From Variovorax sp. J2L1-78 (lineage in GTDB: Bacteria > Pseudomonadota > Gammaproteobacteria > Burkholderiales > Burkholderiaceae_C): a DNA stretch of 64,000 bases. The position numbers and the translations under genes were made by a program. The stretch covers positions 1 to 64,000 of the forward strand of contig NZ_JASZYB010000001.1 in the NCBI RefSeq assembly GCF_030317205.1, written 5' to 3'. Below the pieces are notes generated by a model. The model searched no databases. It was not told where the DNA came from and saw only the letters and a list, made by a program, of their open reading frames with translations. This document shows positions 26,951 through 36,395 of the stretch, one piece after another. Positions within the stretch are counted from its first letter, which is position 1. Every line of letters begins with the position of its first letter.

Positions 26951-27304
26951 GTGCATATCGAAAGAGAAGTCGTTTCGGTGAACAGTGAGATTTTCCGTGA
27001 AATCGGAGATATTAATCTGGCTTACATGTTGTTGGCCCAAAAATTGGTCAAGCAGGACAGGGGCGCAGCCATGTTCCGCCTGGGAATCGGCGAGGAACTG
27101 GCCGAACTGCTGGCCAACATGTCGCTGGCCCAGATCGTGAAGCTGGCCGCCTCGAACCTGCTTCTGTGCAGCTTTCGCCTCGACGACAACCCCATGTTCG
27201 CCGTGGTGGGGCAGGGGAAGGACAGCGCTTTGCAGCAGGCGCACATGTCCATCCTGATGGCCGCCCGGCAGCAGACCGCCATGGCTTCGACGGGGGTCGC
27301 ATGA
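26951..27304 (+). CDS. flhD: Flagellar master transcriptional regulator FlhD
   Basis: A 117-residue subunit of the FlhD4C2 activator of early flagellar genes. DINLAYMLLAQKLVKQDRGAAMFRLGI matches enterobacterial FlhD closely. I chose the GTG at 26951 because a GGAG (26942-26945) lies 5 bases before it, and it gives a family-like length; the frame is open further upstream (to 26900) but without a better signal. It overlaps flhC by 4 bp (ATGA). Both genes are AT-richer than the rest of the locus, as is common for flhDC. Confidence 0.95.
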   Translation: MHIEREVVSVNSEIFREIGDINLAYMLLAQKLVKQDRGAAMFRLGIGEELAELLANMSLAQIVKLAASNLLLCSFRLDDNPMFAVVGQGKDSALQQAHMSILMAARQQTAMASTGVA

Positions 27305-27915
27305 GCGCAAAAACCGTTCTGGGCGAAGTCAAGGAAGTCAAGCTCGCCATTGAATTGATCGCTTTGGGCGCCCGTCTTCAATTTCTCGAGGCCGAAGTTG
27401 GATTGAGCCGTGAACGGCTGATCAAGCTCTATAAAGAATTGAAAGGCGTTTCTCCGCCAAAAGGACTTTTGCCTTTTTCGACCGATTGGTATATGACCTG
27501 GCTGGCGAATATTCATTCGTCGATGTTTTATAACATTTACAGGTTCATGCTGGATCAGGCAAAAGAATCGAAACTCCAGGCATTGATAAAGAGCTACAGG
27601 CTTTATCAAGAGCAAAGCGAATATCAAGGCGGGGAAGTGGTGCTCGATTTCACCCGCGCCTACACGATGGTCCGTTTTTTCGACAGCGACATGCTGCAAT
27701 TGAATTCCTGCAGCCGTTGCGGCGGGCAATTCGTGGCGCATGCGCATGACACCAAGACCGGGTACGTGTGCGTGCTCTGCCGTCCGCCGTCGCGCGCCGG
27801 GAAGGCGCGTCCTCCCAAGCATGTCGCGGCGGAGGCGATGGTGCCGGTGTCCCATGCGCATGCGCTGGACCGCTCCGGTTTCGGTTTGCCTTTGAACAGC
27901 GGCGGCGTGCATTGA
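27301..27915 (+). CDS. flhC: Flagellar master transcriptional regulator FlhC
   Basis: A 204-residue DNA-binding partner of FlhD. The zinc-binding cysteines CSRCGG and, 20-odd residues later, CVLC are present near the C-terminus, and SFTDWYMTWLANIHSSMFYNIY-type sequence (FSTDWYMTWLANIH) marks the family. The ATG overlaps the flhD stop. AT content is high between about 27320 and 27700 (codons such as TTT, ATT, AAA), unlike neighbouring genes. It should activate the fliF, flhBA and related class 2 operons. Confidence 0.97.
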   Translation: MSAKTVLGEVKEVKLAIELIALGARLQFLEAEVGLSRERLIKLYKELKGVSPPKGLLPFSTDWYMTWLANIHSSMFYNIYRFMLDQAKESKLQALIKSYRLYQEQSEYQGGEVVLDFTRAYTMVRFFDSDMLQLNSCSRCGGQFVAHAHDTKTGYVCVLCRPPSRAGKARPPKHVAAEAMVPVSHAHALDRSGFGLPLNSGGVH

Positions 27916-27978
27916 CCATGGTCCGCGCCGCCGTTCCCATTAATTGATCTAGATGCCTCAGGGCGAAAGGGGGCGCGT

Positions 27979-28839
27979 GTGCTCGTTCTTCTCGGTTATC
28001 TCGTTGTGCTCGGCGCCGTGTTCGGTGGGTATGCGCTCATGGGCGGCCACTTCGGTGTGCTGTTCCAGCCCATCGAAGTGTTGATGATCTGCGGCTCTGC
28101 CCTGGGCGCCTTCATTGCCGGCAACAACGGCAAGACGATCAAGGCCACGGCGCGTGAATTGCCCCGGCTTCTGCGCTCGTCCAAGCACAACCGTCAGCTC
28201 TACATGGACCTGCTGGCCCTCCTGTATGAATTGCTCGCCAAGGCACGCAAGGAAGGCATGATGAAACTGGAATCGGATGTGGAAGATCCGAAGGGCAGCG
28301 AGATCTTCGGGCGCTATCCCAACATCCTGTCGAACGCGGAGTTGATGGAGTTCATCTGCGACTACCTGCGCCTGGCCATCAGCGGCAATACCGACCCGTT
28401 CGAGATCGAGGCGCTCATGGACCACGAGATCGAGACGATCCGCCATGAGGCCGAAGTGCCTTCGCACAGCCTGTCGCGCGTGGGTGACGCATTGCCTGCC
28501 CTGGGCATCGTGGCGGCCGTGCTGGGCGTGGTGCATGCGCTGGCTTCGGCCGACCTGCCGCCCGCGGAAATGGGCGCCCTCATCGCGCACGCCATGGTGG
28601 GTACCTTCCTGGGCGTGTTGCTGGCCTACGGCTTCGTCACGCCGCTGGCGACGCTGATCGACCAGCAGGTCGAGGAGAACATGAAGACCTACCAGTGCGC
28701 CAAGGTCACGCTGCTGGCGAGCATGCATGGCTACACGCCACAGCTGGCCGTCGAATTCGGCCGCAAGGTGCTGTTCTCGACCGAGCGTCCGTCCTTCACC
28801 GAACTCGACTCGCATGTTCGCGACGTCAAGACGCGCTGA
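27979..28839 (+). CDS. motA: Flagellar motor stator protein MotA
   Basis: A 286-residue proton-channel stator subunit with four membrane helices (two near the N-terminus, LLGYLVVLGAVFGGYALM and IEVLMICGSALGAFIAG; two near residues 170-220) and a large cytoplasmic loop carrying the charged residues that contact FliG (MKLESDVEDP region). PALGIVAAVLGVVHAL is a signature. The start is GTG at 27979 with an AAGGGGG ribosome site just before. It is co-directional with flhC (63 bp) and motB (24 bp). Confidence 0.97.
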   Translation: MLVLLGYLVVLGAVFGGYALMGGHFGVLFQPIEVLMICGSALGAFIAGNNGKTIKATARELPRLLRSSKHNRQLYMDLLALLYELLAKARKEGMMKLESDVEDPKGSEIFGRYPNILSNAELMEFICDYLRLAISGNTDPFEIEALMDHEIETIRHEAEVPSHSLSRVGDALPALGIVAAVLGVVHALASADLPPAEMGALIAHAMVGTFLGVLLAYGFVTPLATLIDQQVEENMKTYQCAKVTLLASMHGYTPQLAVEFGRKVLFSTERPSFTELDSHVRDVKTR

Positions 28840-28863
28840 CCGGGACGGGCACGGAGTTTCACC

Positions 28864-29805
28864 ATGAGCGCCGCCAAGGAAAGCCGCATCGTCGTCAAGA
28901 AGGTCATCAACGTGGCCGGGGGCCACCATGGCGGTGGCTGGAAGATCGCCTACGCCGACTTCATGACGGCCATGATGGCGTTCTTCCTGGTGATGTGGCT
29001 GCTGTCGATCGCGACCCCCAAGCAGCGCGAAGGCATCGCCGAGCATTTCAAGATGCCGTTGAAGGTCGCGCTGGCCGGTGGCGAGCGCAGCAGCATGAGC
29101 GACAGCATGATTCCCGGCGGTGGGGCCGACCCGATGCGCGTGCAGGGCGAGGTCAACAACGCCGAGACGCCGAGCGAGGACGAGATCGACGCGCAGCGGC
29201 TGGCCAGCATGAAGGAGCGCCTGGACAAGATGCTCGAGAGCAGCCCTGTCTTCAAGCAGTTTCGCTCGCAGATCCTGATCGACATCACGAACGAGGGTCT
29301 GCGTCTGCAGATCGTCGACAACGAACGCAGCCCGATGTTCGACCTGGCCAGCGCCAAGGTGGTGCCGCACATGCGCGCCATCCTGCGCGAGGTCGGCCCG
29401 ATGCTGAACGACCTGCCGAACAAGATCACGCTGACAGGCCACACCGACGCCTTCAACTACACCAACGGCGACCGGGCCTACGGCAACTGGGAACTCTCGG
29501 CGGACCGCGCCAATGCCTCCCGCCGCGAACTCATGACCGGTGGCCTGGCCGATGGCAAGGTGATGCGCGTGATCGGCGTGGCCGACACGATGCACCTGGA
29601 CAAGGCCGATCCGCGCAACCCGATCAATCGCCGCATCAGCGTCATCCTGCTCAATCACCGAACGCAGGCGCAGATCGAGCGCGAGAACGCCGGCAGCGCC
29701 AATTCGTTGGACCTGAAGAAGGCCCCGCCGACGGCAGCGCTGGCGTCCTCCCTTCCGGCGAACGTCAAGACCGTCGCATTGCAACCGGCCTCTCCAACGA
29801 AATAG
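28864..29805 (+). CDS. motB: Flagellar motor stator protein MotB
   Basis: A 313-residue stator subunit. One N-terminal membrane helix carries the proton-binding Asp in YADFMTAMMAFFLVMWLL. A plug/linker region follows, then an OmpA-type peptidoglycan-binding domain (about residues 150-270) with LTGHTDAFNY and NRRISVILL. Together with MotA it forms the proton-driven stator. The C-terminal tail is Ala/Lys-rich. Confidence 0.97.
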   Translation: MSAAKESRIVVKKVINVAGGHHGGGWKIAYADFMTAMMAFFLVMWLLSIATPKQREGIAEHFKMPLKVALAGGERSSMSDSMIPGGGADPMRVQGEVNNAETPSEDEIDAQRLASMKERLDKMLESSPVFKQFRSQILIDITNEGLRLQIVDNERSPMFDLASAKVVPHMRAILREVGPMLNDLPNKITLTGHTDAFNYTNGDRAYGNWELSADRANASRRELMTGGLADGKVMRVIGVADTMHLDKADPRNPINRRISVILLNHRTQAQIERENAGSANSLDLKKAPPTAALASSLPANVKTVALQPASPTK

Positions 29806-29858
29806 ATCACAGCGAGCCTCAGCGTCGCTGGCACGGTGCCGGCGGCAGGGGATAAAAA

Positions 29859-31922
29859 ATGGACCTCAGTCAATTCACGCAAGCATTCTTCGTCGAAGCC
29901 ATCGAACTCCTCGCGCAGATGGAGCAGTTGCTGCTCGAGCTGGATCTCGAACAGCCTGACAACGAACAACTCAACGCGATCTTCCGCGCCGCCCACTCGA
30001 TCAAGGGAGGTGCGGCGACGTTCGGCTTCTCGGCGCTGACGGAAACGACCCACCTTCTCGAAACCCTCCTGGACCGGGCGCGACACGGGCAGTTGCGCCT
30101 GAGCGGTCCCATGATCGATGCCTTTCTGGAAACGAAGGACGCCTTGCAAGACCAACTCACCGCCTACCAGGCCAATCGGGAACCCGAGGCCGACCGCGTC
30201 GCGCACATCTGTGGCGTGCTTCAGCAACTCGCTCGCGAGAGCGCCGAAGGCGGTGCGTCCGCTGCGGCACCAGCGCCAGCACCTGCGCCCGTCGTGGCGC
30301 CTGCACCGGCACCCGCGCCGGCCGTCGCCGAGGCGCCGATCGGCGGCGAGGGCGTGCTGCGCGTTCGCTTCACCGGTTTGTCCGATGGTGAATCCGAACT
30401 GCTGGCCGGCGAGCTGGCCAATCTCGGCACGGTGCTGTCGCAGACGCGCAGCGGTACCGAGCTCGTGGTGATGCTCGACACCACCTGCGACGCCGATGCG
30501 ATCAGCGCTGTCTGCTGCTTCGTGATCGACGAGGCGCAGATCAAGATCGAGCGCACCGGCGGCGAAGAGGCAGCGCCCGCGCCGGTGGCGGCTCCGGCGG
30601 CGGTTGCCGCCCCGGCGCCCGCGTCGGCACCCGTGGCTGCGGCACCCGCCGCGGCACCCTCGGCCGCACCGGCACCCGCCGCCGCGGCCGCGGCGGGCAA
30701 GGAGTCGAGTTCGATCCGAGTCGACGTGGAGAAGGTCGACCAGCTCATCAACCTGGTGGGCGAACTGGTGATCACGCAGTCGATGCTCACGCAGGCCGCG
30801 ACCATGCTCGACCCGGTGGCCTACGAGCGCTTCCTGAGCGGCCTGGGCCACCTGGAGCGCAACGCACGCGACCTGCAGGAGTCGGTGATGTCCATCCGCA
30901 TGATGCCGATGGACTACGTCTTCAGCCGCTTCCCGCGCGTGATCCGCGACGTGAGCGCCAAGCTGGGCAAGCAGATTCGCCTGGACACCTTCGGCAAGGA
31001 AACCGAGCTGGACAAGGGCCTGATCGAGCGCATCGTCGACCCGCTGACCCACCTCGTGCGCAACAGCCTGGACCACGGCATCGAGACGCCCGACGTGCGC
31101 ACGCGCAACGGCAAGGATGCGACCGGCCAGCTGCTGCTGTCCGCGCAGCACCACGGCGGCAACATCGTGATCGAGGTGAGCGACGACGGTGCCGGCCTCA
31201 ACCGCGAGAAGATCCTGGCCAAGGCCCTGCAGCAGGGCATGCCGGTGAGCGAGGCGATGACCGACGACGAGGTGTGGCAGCTGATCTTCGCGCCGGGTTT
31301 CTCGACCGCCGAGCAGATCACCGACATCTCCGGCCGCGGCGTGGGCATGGACGTGGTCAAGCGCAACATCCAGGAGATGGGCGGCCATGTGGAGATCCAG
31401 TCGCGCGGCGGCCGGGGCACCACCACCCGCATCGTGCTGCCGCTCACGCTGGCCATCCTGAACGGCATGTCCGTGAAGGTGGGCAGCGAGGCTTACATCC
31501 TGCCGCTGAGCTATGTCATCGAATCGCTGCAGCCGCTCGAGGAACACCTGCACTCGATCACGGCCGACGGCCATGTGATCAAGGTGCGCGGCGAGTACCT
31601 GCCGCTGATCGAGCTGCACCGCGTCTTCGACGTGGCCGGCGCGCAGACCAAGCCGACCCAGGGCATCCTGGTGATCGTGCAGGCCGACGACACGCGCTTC
31701 GCGCTGATGGTCGACGAGCTGCTGGGTCAGCACCAGGTCGTGGTGAAGAACCTCGAGACCAACTACCGCAAGGTGCCGGGCATCTCGGCGGCGACGATTC
31801 TGGGCGACGGCAGCGTGGCCTTCATCATCGACGTGGCCGCCATGCCTCGCATCCAGCGCGCACAGGCGGTGAGCCTGTCGGCGCTGGCGACCGCATCGCG
31901 CACGTCGGTGGCGGCGGCCTGA
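29859..31922 (+). CDS. cheA: Chemotaxis histidine kinase CheA
   Basis: A 687-residue kinase that phosphorylates CheY and CheB. The P1 phosphotransfer domain has His46 in AAHSIKGG. A P2-like middle (about residues 165-235) is flanked by two long Ala/Pro linkers. P3 dimerisation starts about residue 285 (VEKVDQLINLVGELVIT). The P4 ATP-binding domain shows NSLDHGIE, DDGAGL and GRGVGMDVV. The P5 CheW-like domain ends the protein. All catalytic boxes are intact. It follows motB by 53 bp. No cheW gene follows it, which is unusual for this arrangement. Confidence 0.98.
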   Translation: MDLSQFTQAFFVEAIELLAQMEQLLLELDLEQPDNEQLNAIFRAAHSIKGGAATFGFSALTETTHLLETLLDRARHGQLRLSGPMIDAFLETKDALQDQLTAYQANREPEADRVAHICGVLQQLARESAEGGASAAAPAPAPAPVVAPAPAPAPAVAEAPIGGEGVLRVRFTGLSDGESELLAGELANLGTVLSQTRSGTELVVMLDTTCDADAISAVCCFVIDEAQIKIERTGGEEAAPAPVAAPAAVAAPAPASAPVAAAPAAAPSAAPAPAAAAAAGKESSSIRVDVEKVDQLINLVGELVITQSMLTQAATMLDPVAYERFLSGLGHLERNARDLQESVMSIRMMPMDYVFSRFPRVIRDVSAKLGKQIRLDTFGKETELDKGLIERIVDPLTHLVRNSLDHGIETPDVRTRNGKDATGQLLLSAQHHGGNIVIEVSDDGAGLNREKILAKALQQGMPVSEAMTDDEVWQLIFAPGFSTAEQITDISGRGVGMDVVKRNIQEMGGHVEIQSRGGRGTTTRIVLPLTLAILNGMSVKVGSEAYILPLSYVIESLQPLEEHLHSITADGHVIKVRGEYLPLIELHRVFDVAGAQTKPTQGILVIVQADDTRFALMVDELLGQHQVVVKNLETNYRKVPGISAATILGDGSVAFIIDVAAMPRIQRAQAVSLSALATASRTSVAAA

Positions 31923-31977
31923 GGCCGCGCGCCACAGCCGACCGCCAGCGAGCAAACAGGGAACACAGGGAACCGCC

Positions 31978-33309
31978 ATGCGATTCGATTTCTTCAGGCG
32001 TTCCGATTCCGAGCACAAGGCTGCCGACCAGCAGCCTCGCGTCGAGGTGAAGGCGCCCGTGGCGACGCCGCGGGTGAGCGATCCGGGCGAGGCGCCCGGG
32101 CACATCGTCCATGCGATGCTGCTCGACAGCCGCAAGCGGACGGTGGGTTATCGCCTGGGCTGGCGCGTCACCGGGGTGACGGCGGAGCAGGGCGGCGTGG
32201 CCGGCTTCAAGTCGCTGCTGCGTGCGATCTCGCAGCACCTCAACGGCGACGGCCGCGCCTGGGCCCTCGACGAGATGGAGCTGTTCGTCGACGCGACCAT
32301 CGAGTCGCTCTTCGCGAGCGAACTCCAGGAACTGCCGGCGGAGCACATGGTGCTGTGCATGTCGCTGCAGGACATGTCGGATGCGGATGCGCGCCCGATG
32401 CTGCTGTACCTGCGCGAGCAGGGCTTCGGCTTCATGCTGTGCGGCGCGTCGGAGGTTCCGGAAGACCCGGAGCTGCGGCGCATCGTCACGCACATGGACG
32501 TGGGAACGGTCAACCCGCTGGTGCTGGCGCGGATGAGCGAAGGCCCGGACCCGCTGCGGGTGCAGTGGGTGGCGACGCGCATCCACGACCTCGGCGACCT
32601 CGACGCCGCCGCGAACTTCCACATGAAGGCCTTCGTCGACGGCGGCTTCCCGCTGCTGCCGGTGGGCCAGCTCGTCGATGCATTGCAGCCCGATGCGCAG
32701 CTGATCGTGAAGCTCATGCGCATGATCCATCGCAACGAGGACACGCGCGAGATCGAGGCGACGCTCAAGCTCGACGCACGCCTGACCTACCGGCTGCTGC
32801 GCCACATCAATTCGCCGGCCATCGGCGGCGGCGTGGAGATCCATTCGCTGCGGCACGCGGTGTCGATGCTCGGCTACACGCCCATGTTCCGCTGGCTGAC
32901 GATGCTGCTGGCCAGCAGCCACAGCACGGCGGGCACGCCCTACATGACGAAGAAGGCGATCATCCGCGGCCGCTTCGTCGAGCTGCTCGGCCAGGGCCTG
33001 CTGCCGCCGGCCGAAGCCGACAACCTTTTCGTGGTGGGCATGCTGTCCTTGATCGATCAACTGCTCGGCGTGCCGATGGAGGAGATCCTCGGTCACGTGC
33101 ATCTGCCCACGCCGGTGCAGGACGCGATCCTGCGGCGCAGCGGTGTGTACGGCGCCTTCCTGGCGCTGGCCGAGAGCTGCGAGTCGGACGGTGCGCTCGC
33201 CGCCGAGCTGTCGGAAGAACTTTTCCTGAGCCAGGACCAGGTGAACGGCGCCCATCTCATGGCGCTGGCCTGGGCCCAGGACGTGGGGGCCGGAGCGGAC
33301 GTGGCCTAG
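31978..33309 (+). CDS. EAL-like/HDOD domain protein within the che operon
   Basis: A 443-residue protein of the YuxH type: an N-terminal, degenerate EAL-related half (about residues 40-220; no EAL triplet or DDFG motif is visible, so catalysis is unlikely) followed by an HDOD domain (about 225-430; KLDARLTYRLLRHINSPAIG and SLRHAVSMLGYTPMFRWL). HDOD proteins are signalling scaffolds without known catalytic residues. It lies between cheA and cheR, co-directional, 55 bp after cheA, at the place where cheW usually lies. A role in coupling c-di-GMP or stress signals to chemotaxis is only inference. Confidence 0.9.
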   Translation: MRFDFFRRSDSEHKAADQQPRVEVKAPVATPRVSDPGEAPGHIVHAMLLDSRKRTVGYRLGWRVTGVTAEQGGVAGFKSLLRAISQHLNGDGRAWALDEMELFVDATIESLFASELQELPAEHMVLCMSLQDMSDADARPMLLYLREQGFGFMLCGASEVPEDPELRRIVTHMDVGTVNPLVLARMSEGPDPLRVQWVATRIHDLGDLDAAANFHMKAFVDGGFPLLPVGQLVDALQPDAQLIVKLMRMIHRNEDTREIEATLKLDARLTYRLLRHINSPAIGGGVEIHSLRHAVSMLGYTPMFRWLTMLLASSHSTAGTPYMTKKAIIRGRFVELLGQGLLPPAEADNLFVVGMLSLIDQLLGVPMEEILGHVHLPTPVQDAILRRSGVYGAFLALAESCESDGALAAELSEELFLSQDQVNGAHLMALAWAQDVGAGADVA

Positions 33310-33336
33310 GCCGCGTTGCCTGAAAAGCGCGGCTTT
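33310..33336 (+). terminator. Weak hairpin with TTT after the HDOD gene
   Basis: GCCGCG (33310-33315) and CGCGGC (33328-33333) pair across a 12-base loop, followed by TTT. The stem is short and the T-run minimal, so at best it attenuates transcription between the HDOD gene and cheR. Confidence 0.35.
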
Positions 33337-33405
33337 GGCCCCTCTGATCGGACGCTCGAATCCAGTGAACGCCCAGTACATTGATTCCCACAACCCGAGG
33401 CACCC

Positions 33406-34242
33406 TTGAGCACCGAATTCACCTTCACCGACAGCGATTTCGCCAAGGTCCGCACGCTGATTCATCGCCGTGCGGGCATCGCCCTGGGCGACCAGAAACG
33501 CCAAATGGTCTACAGCCGTCTGTCGCGACGTCTGCGTGAGCTCGGCATTCCCGAATTCGCGACCTACCTGGCCATGCTGGAGGCCGGCAACGACGAGGGC
33601 GAGTGGCAGGCCTTCATCAATTCGCTCACGACCAACCTCACGTCCTTCTTTCGCGAAGCCCACCATTTTCCGGTGCTCGCGGAGCATGTGAAGAAGACGC
33701 GCGAGCCGGTGACGATCTGGTGCGCGGCCGCCTCCACCGGCGAGGAGCCGTATTCGCTCGCGATCACGCTGATCGAGGCGCTGGGTGAGCAGAAGGCCGC
33801 CTCGGCCCGCATCATCGCCACCGACATCGACACGGCCGTGCTGCAGAAGGCGGCGGCCGGCGTGTTCACGCTCGAGCAGGTCGAACGCCTGTCGCCCGAG
33901 CGGCTGCGCCGCTTCTTCAACAAGGGCACTGGCGGCAATGCCGGTCGCGTGCGCATCAAGCCCGAGGTGGCGCAACTGGTGAAGTTCTCGCGCCTGAACC
34001 TGCTGGACGCCTCGTGGGCGGTCAAGGAGCCGGTCGACGCGATCTTCTGCCGCAACGTGATGATCTATTTCGACAAGCCGACGCAGAACAAGATCCTCGA
34101 GCGCTTCCTGCCGCTGCTCAAACAGGGCGGGCTGCTGTTCGCCGGGCATTCGGAGAACGCGTCGTTGGTGAACCAGAGCTTCAAGTCGCTGGGCCATACC
34201 GTGTATTCGGTGGTGCGCACGAAGAGCGCGGTGCCAGCATGA
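33406..34242 (+). CDS. cheR: Chemotaxis protein methyltransferase CheR
   Basis: A 278-residue S-adenosylmethionine-dependent enzyme that methylates glutamates of chemoreceptors. The N-terminal helical domain ([20 protein letters not shown]) and the catalytic domain ([44 protein letters not shown]) are intact. The start is an unusual TTG at 33406, supported by GAGG (33397-33400) 5 bases upstream. It overlaps cheD by 4 bp. The xWxxF-ended receptor at the start of the window is its expected docking substrate. Confidence 0.97.
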   Translation: MSTEFTFTDSDFAKVRTLIHRRAGIALGDQKRQMVYSRLSRRLRELGIPEFATYLAMLEAGNDEGEWQAFINSLTTNLTSFFREAHHFPVLAEHVKKTREPVTIWCAAASTGEEPYSLAITLIEALGEQKAASARIIATDIDTAVLQKAAAGVFTLEQVERLSPERLRRFFNKGTGGNAGRVRIKPEVAQLVKFSRLNLLDASWAVKEPVDAIFCRNVMIYFDKPTQNKILERFLPLLKQGGLLFAGHSENASLVNQSFKSLGHTVYSVVRTKSAVPA

Positions 34243-34892
34243 ACCCTTCGGCGTCGAGTGCGCTCGCCAGCCACCACTACTTCGACCGCGATCTGAACCA
34301 GATGGCGGTGAAGTTGTTGCCGGCGGAGTACTACGTCACGACCACCAACACCGTGCTGAGCACGGTGCTCGGCTCGTGCGTGGCGGCCTGCCTGCACGAC
34401 GTCGACACCGGCATCGCCGGCATGAACCACTTCATGCTGCCCGAGGACAGCGACCGCACCGCTCGCGATGCGCGCGAGTCGATGCGCTACGGCACCTATG
34501 CGATGGACGTCCTGATCGCCGAGATGCTGCGCGCCGGCGCGCGCCGCGAGCGGCTGCAGGCCAAGGTCTTCGGCGGCGGCGCAGTGCTGGCGAACATGAC
34601 GACGCTGAACATCGGCGACCGCAATGCCGACTTCGTGCTGCGCTATCTGGCCGAGCAACGCATCGTGGTTGCGGCGCAGGACCTGCGCGGCCCGCACGCG
34701 CGCCGTGTCTGTTTCGTGCCCTCCACGGGCAAGGCCAGCGTGCGCAAGCTGCGCGCACAGACGGACGTGCAACTGGTCCAGCGCGAGGAGGGCGAACTGC
34801 TGCGGCAGATCGTGGCGCCGCGCGTGCTGGGCACCGAGAAAACCGCAGCCACGGCCACGCTGTCCGGGGCCAGGAACAAAGGAAGACTGTGA
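34239..34892 (+). CDS. cheD: Chemoreceptor glutamine deamidase CheD
   Basis: A 217-residue deamidase that converts receptor glutamines to methylatable glutamates. The catalytic Cys in [12 protein letters not shown] and the His in GMNHFMLP are present. The family usually ends near residue 190; the extra tail here is Ala/Thr-rich. The ATG at 34239 overlaps cheR by 4 bp, and its stop overlaps the cheB GTG start by 4 bp, so cheR-cheD-cheB are translationally coupled. Confidence 0.97.
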   Translation: MNPSASSALASHHYFDRDLNQMAVKLLPAEYYVTTTNTVLSTVLGSCVAACLHDVDTGIAGMNHFMLPEDSDRTARDARESMRYGTYAMDVLIAEMLRAGARRERLQAKVFGGGAVLANMTTLNIGDRNADFVLRYLAEQRIVVAAQDLRGPHARRVCFVPSTGKASVRKLRAQTDVQLVQREEGELLRQIVAPRVLGTEKTAATATLSGARNKGRL

Positions 34893-35968
34893 GCACGAAC
34901 AAGATCAAGGTCCTGTGTGTCGACGACTCGGCACTGATCCGCAGCGTGATGACCGAAATCATCAACAGCCAGCCCGACATGACGGTGGTCGGCACCGCGG
35001 CCGACCCGCTGGTGGCACGCGACCTCATCAAGGTCACCCACCCGGACGTGCTCACGCTCGACGTCGAGATGCCGCGCATGGACGGCCTGGAGTTCCTCGA
35101 GAAGCTGATGCGCCTGCGGCCGATGCCGGTCGTGATGGTGTCGTCGCTGACCGAACGCGGCTCGGAGATCGCGCTGCGCGCGCTCGAACTAGGCGCCATC
35201 GACTTCGTCACGAAGCCCCGCCTGGGGGTGCGTGACGGCTTGCTCAACTACACCGAACTGATCGCGGGCAAGATCCGGACAGCCGCCAGCGCGCGCATCA
35301 TCGCCGCGCGCCAGCCCTCGGCCAAGGCGGCCGATGTGCCGCAAGAGTCGCTGCTGCGCAGCCCGCTGCTGAGTACCGAGAAGCTGATCATCATCGGTGC
35401 CTCCACCGGCGGCACCGAAGCCATCCGCGAAGTGCTGCAACCGCTACCGCCCGATTCGCCGGCGGTGCTCATCGCGCAGCACATGCCCGGCGGTTTCACC
35501 AAGTCCTTCGCGCAGCGGCTCGATTCGCTGTGCCGCATCCATGTGAAGGAGGCGGAGCACGGCGAGCGCGTGCTGCCCGGCTACGCCTACATCGCGCCCG
35601 GCGGCTTCCACCTGTCGCTCGGCCGCAGCGGCGCCAACTATGTGGCGCACCTGGACCAGGAACCGCCGGTGAACCGGCACCGCCCGTCGATCGATGTGCT
35701 GTTCGACTCGGCCGCCAAGTATGCCGGCAAGAACGCCATCGGAATGCTCTTGACGGGCATGGGCAAGGACGGTGCCGAGGGCCTGCTGCGCATGCGCAAG
35801 GCCGGTGCCCACACCCTGGCGCAGGACGAGGCGAGTTGCGTGGTGTTCGGCATGCCGCGCGAGGCGATCGCGATCGGCGCCGCCGACGAAGTGGCCCCCC
35901 TGGGAGAAATGTGCCGGCGTGTGCTGACCCATCTGCGCACCTTCGGCGAGCGGACCAACCGTGTTTGA
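34889..35968 (+). CDS. cheB: Chemotaxis methylesterase/response regulator CheB
   Basis: A 359-residue two-domain protein: a receiver with Asp58 in [12 protein letters not shown], a linker, and a C-terminal methylesterase with the Ser-His-Asp triad ([32 protein letters not shown]). It removes receptor methyl groups on phosphorylation by CheA. The GTG start at 34889 overlaps cheD; the frame is open upstream inside cheD but the receiver begins exactly here. Confidence 0.98.
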   Translation: MSTNKIKVLCVDDSALIRSVMTEIINSQPDMTVVGTAADPLVARDLIKVTHPDVLTLDVEMPRMDGLEFLEKLMRLRPMPVVMVSSLTERGSEIALRALELGAIDFVTKPRLGVRDGLLNYTELIAGKIRTAASARIIAARQPSAKAADVPQESLLRSPLLSTEKLIIIGASTGGTEAIREVLQPLPPDSPAVLIAQHMPGGFTKSFAQRLDSLCRIHVKEAEHGERVLPGYAYIAPGGFHLSLGRSGANYVAHLDQEPPVNRHRPSIDVLFDSAAKYAGKNAIGMLLTGMGKDGAEGLLRMRKAGAHTLAQDEASCVVFGMPREAIAIGAADEVAPLGEMCRRVLTHLRTFGERTNRV

Positions 35969-35994
35969 TGAACGACTTTGTGGAGTGAAATATC

Positions 35995-36393
35995 GTGATT
36001 GACAAGAGCATCAAGATCCTGGTCGTGGATGACTTCCCGACCATGCGGCGCATCGTGCGCAACCTGCTGAAAGAGCTGGAGTTCCTCAACGTCGACGAAG
36101 CCGAAGACGGCGCCGCCGGCCTCGAGAAGCTCAAGGGCGGTGGCTTCGGCTTCGTCGTGTCGGACTGGAACATGCCCAACATGGACGGCCTGACGATGCT
36201 GCAGACCATCCGCGCCGATCCCGCGCTGTGCAAGCTGCCGGTGCTGATGGTGACCGCCGAGGCCAAGAAGGAGAACATCGTCGCGGCGGCCCAGGCCGGC
36301 GCGAACGGCTACGTGGTGAAGCCCTTCACGGCGGCGACGCTGGAGGACAAGCTCACCAAGATCTTCGAGAAGCTCGCCAAAGAGGCCGCCTGA
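35995..36393 (+). CDS. cheY: Chemotaxis response regulator CheY
   Basis: A 132-residue single-domain receiver that, phosphorylated at Asp57 ([12 protein letters not shown]), binds FliM to switch the motor. Acidic Asp12-Asp13, Thr in VTAEAKKEN and Lys in YVVKPF are all kept. The start is GTG at 35995 with GGAG (35982-35985) upstream. It matches enterobacterial CheY closely over its whole length and lies directly before cheZ. Confidence 0.98.
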   Translation: MIDKSIKILVVDDFPTMRRIVRNLLKELEFLNVDEAEDGAAGLEKLKGGGFGFVVSDWNMPNMDGLTMLQTIRADPALCKLPVLMVTAEAKKENIVAAAQAGANGYVVKPFTAATLEDKLTKIFEKLAKEAA

Positions 36394-36395
36394 TC

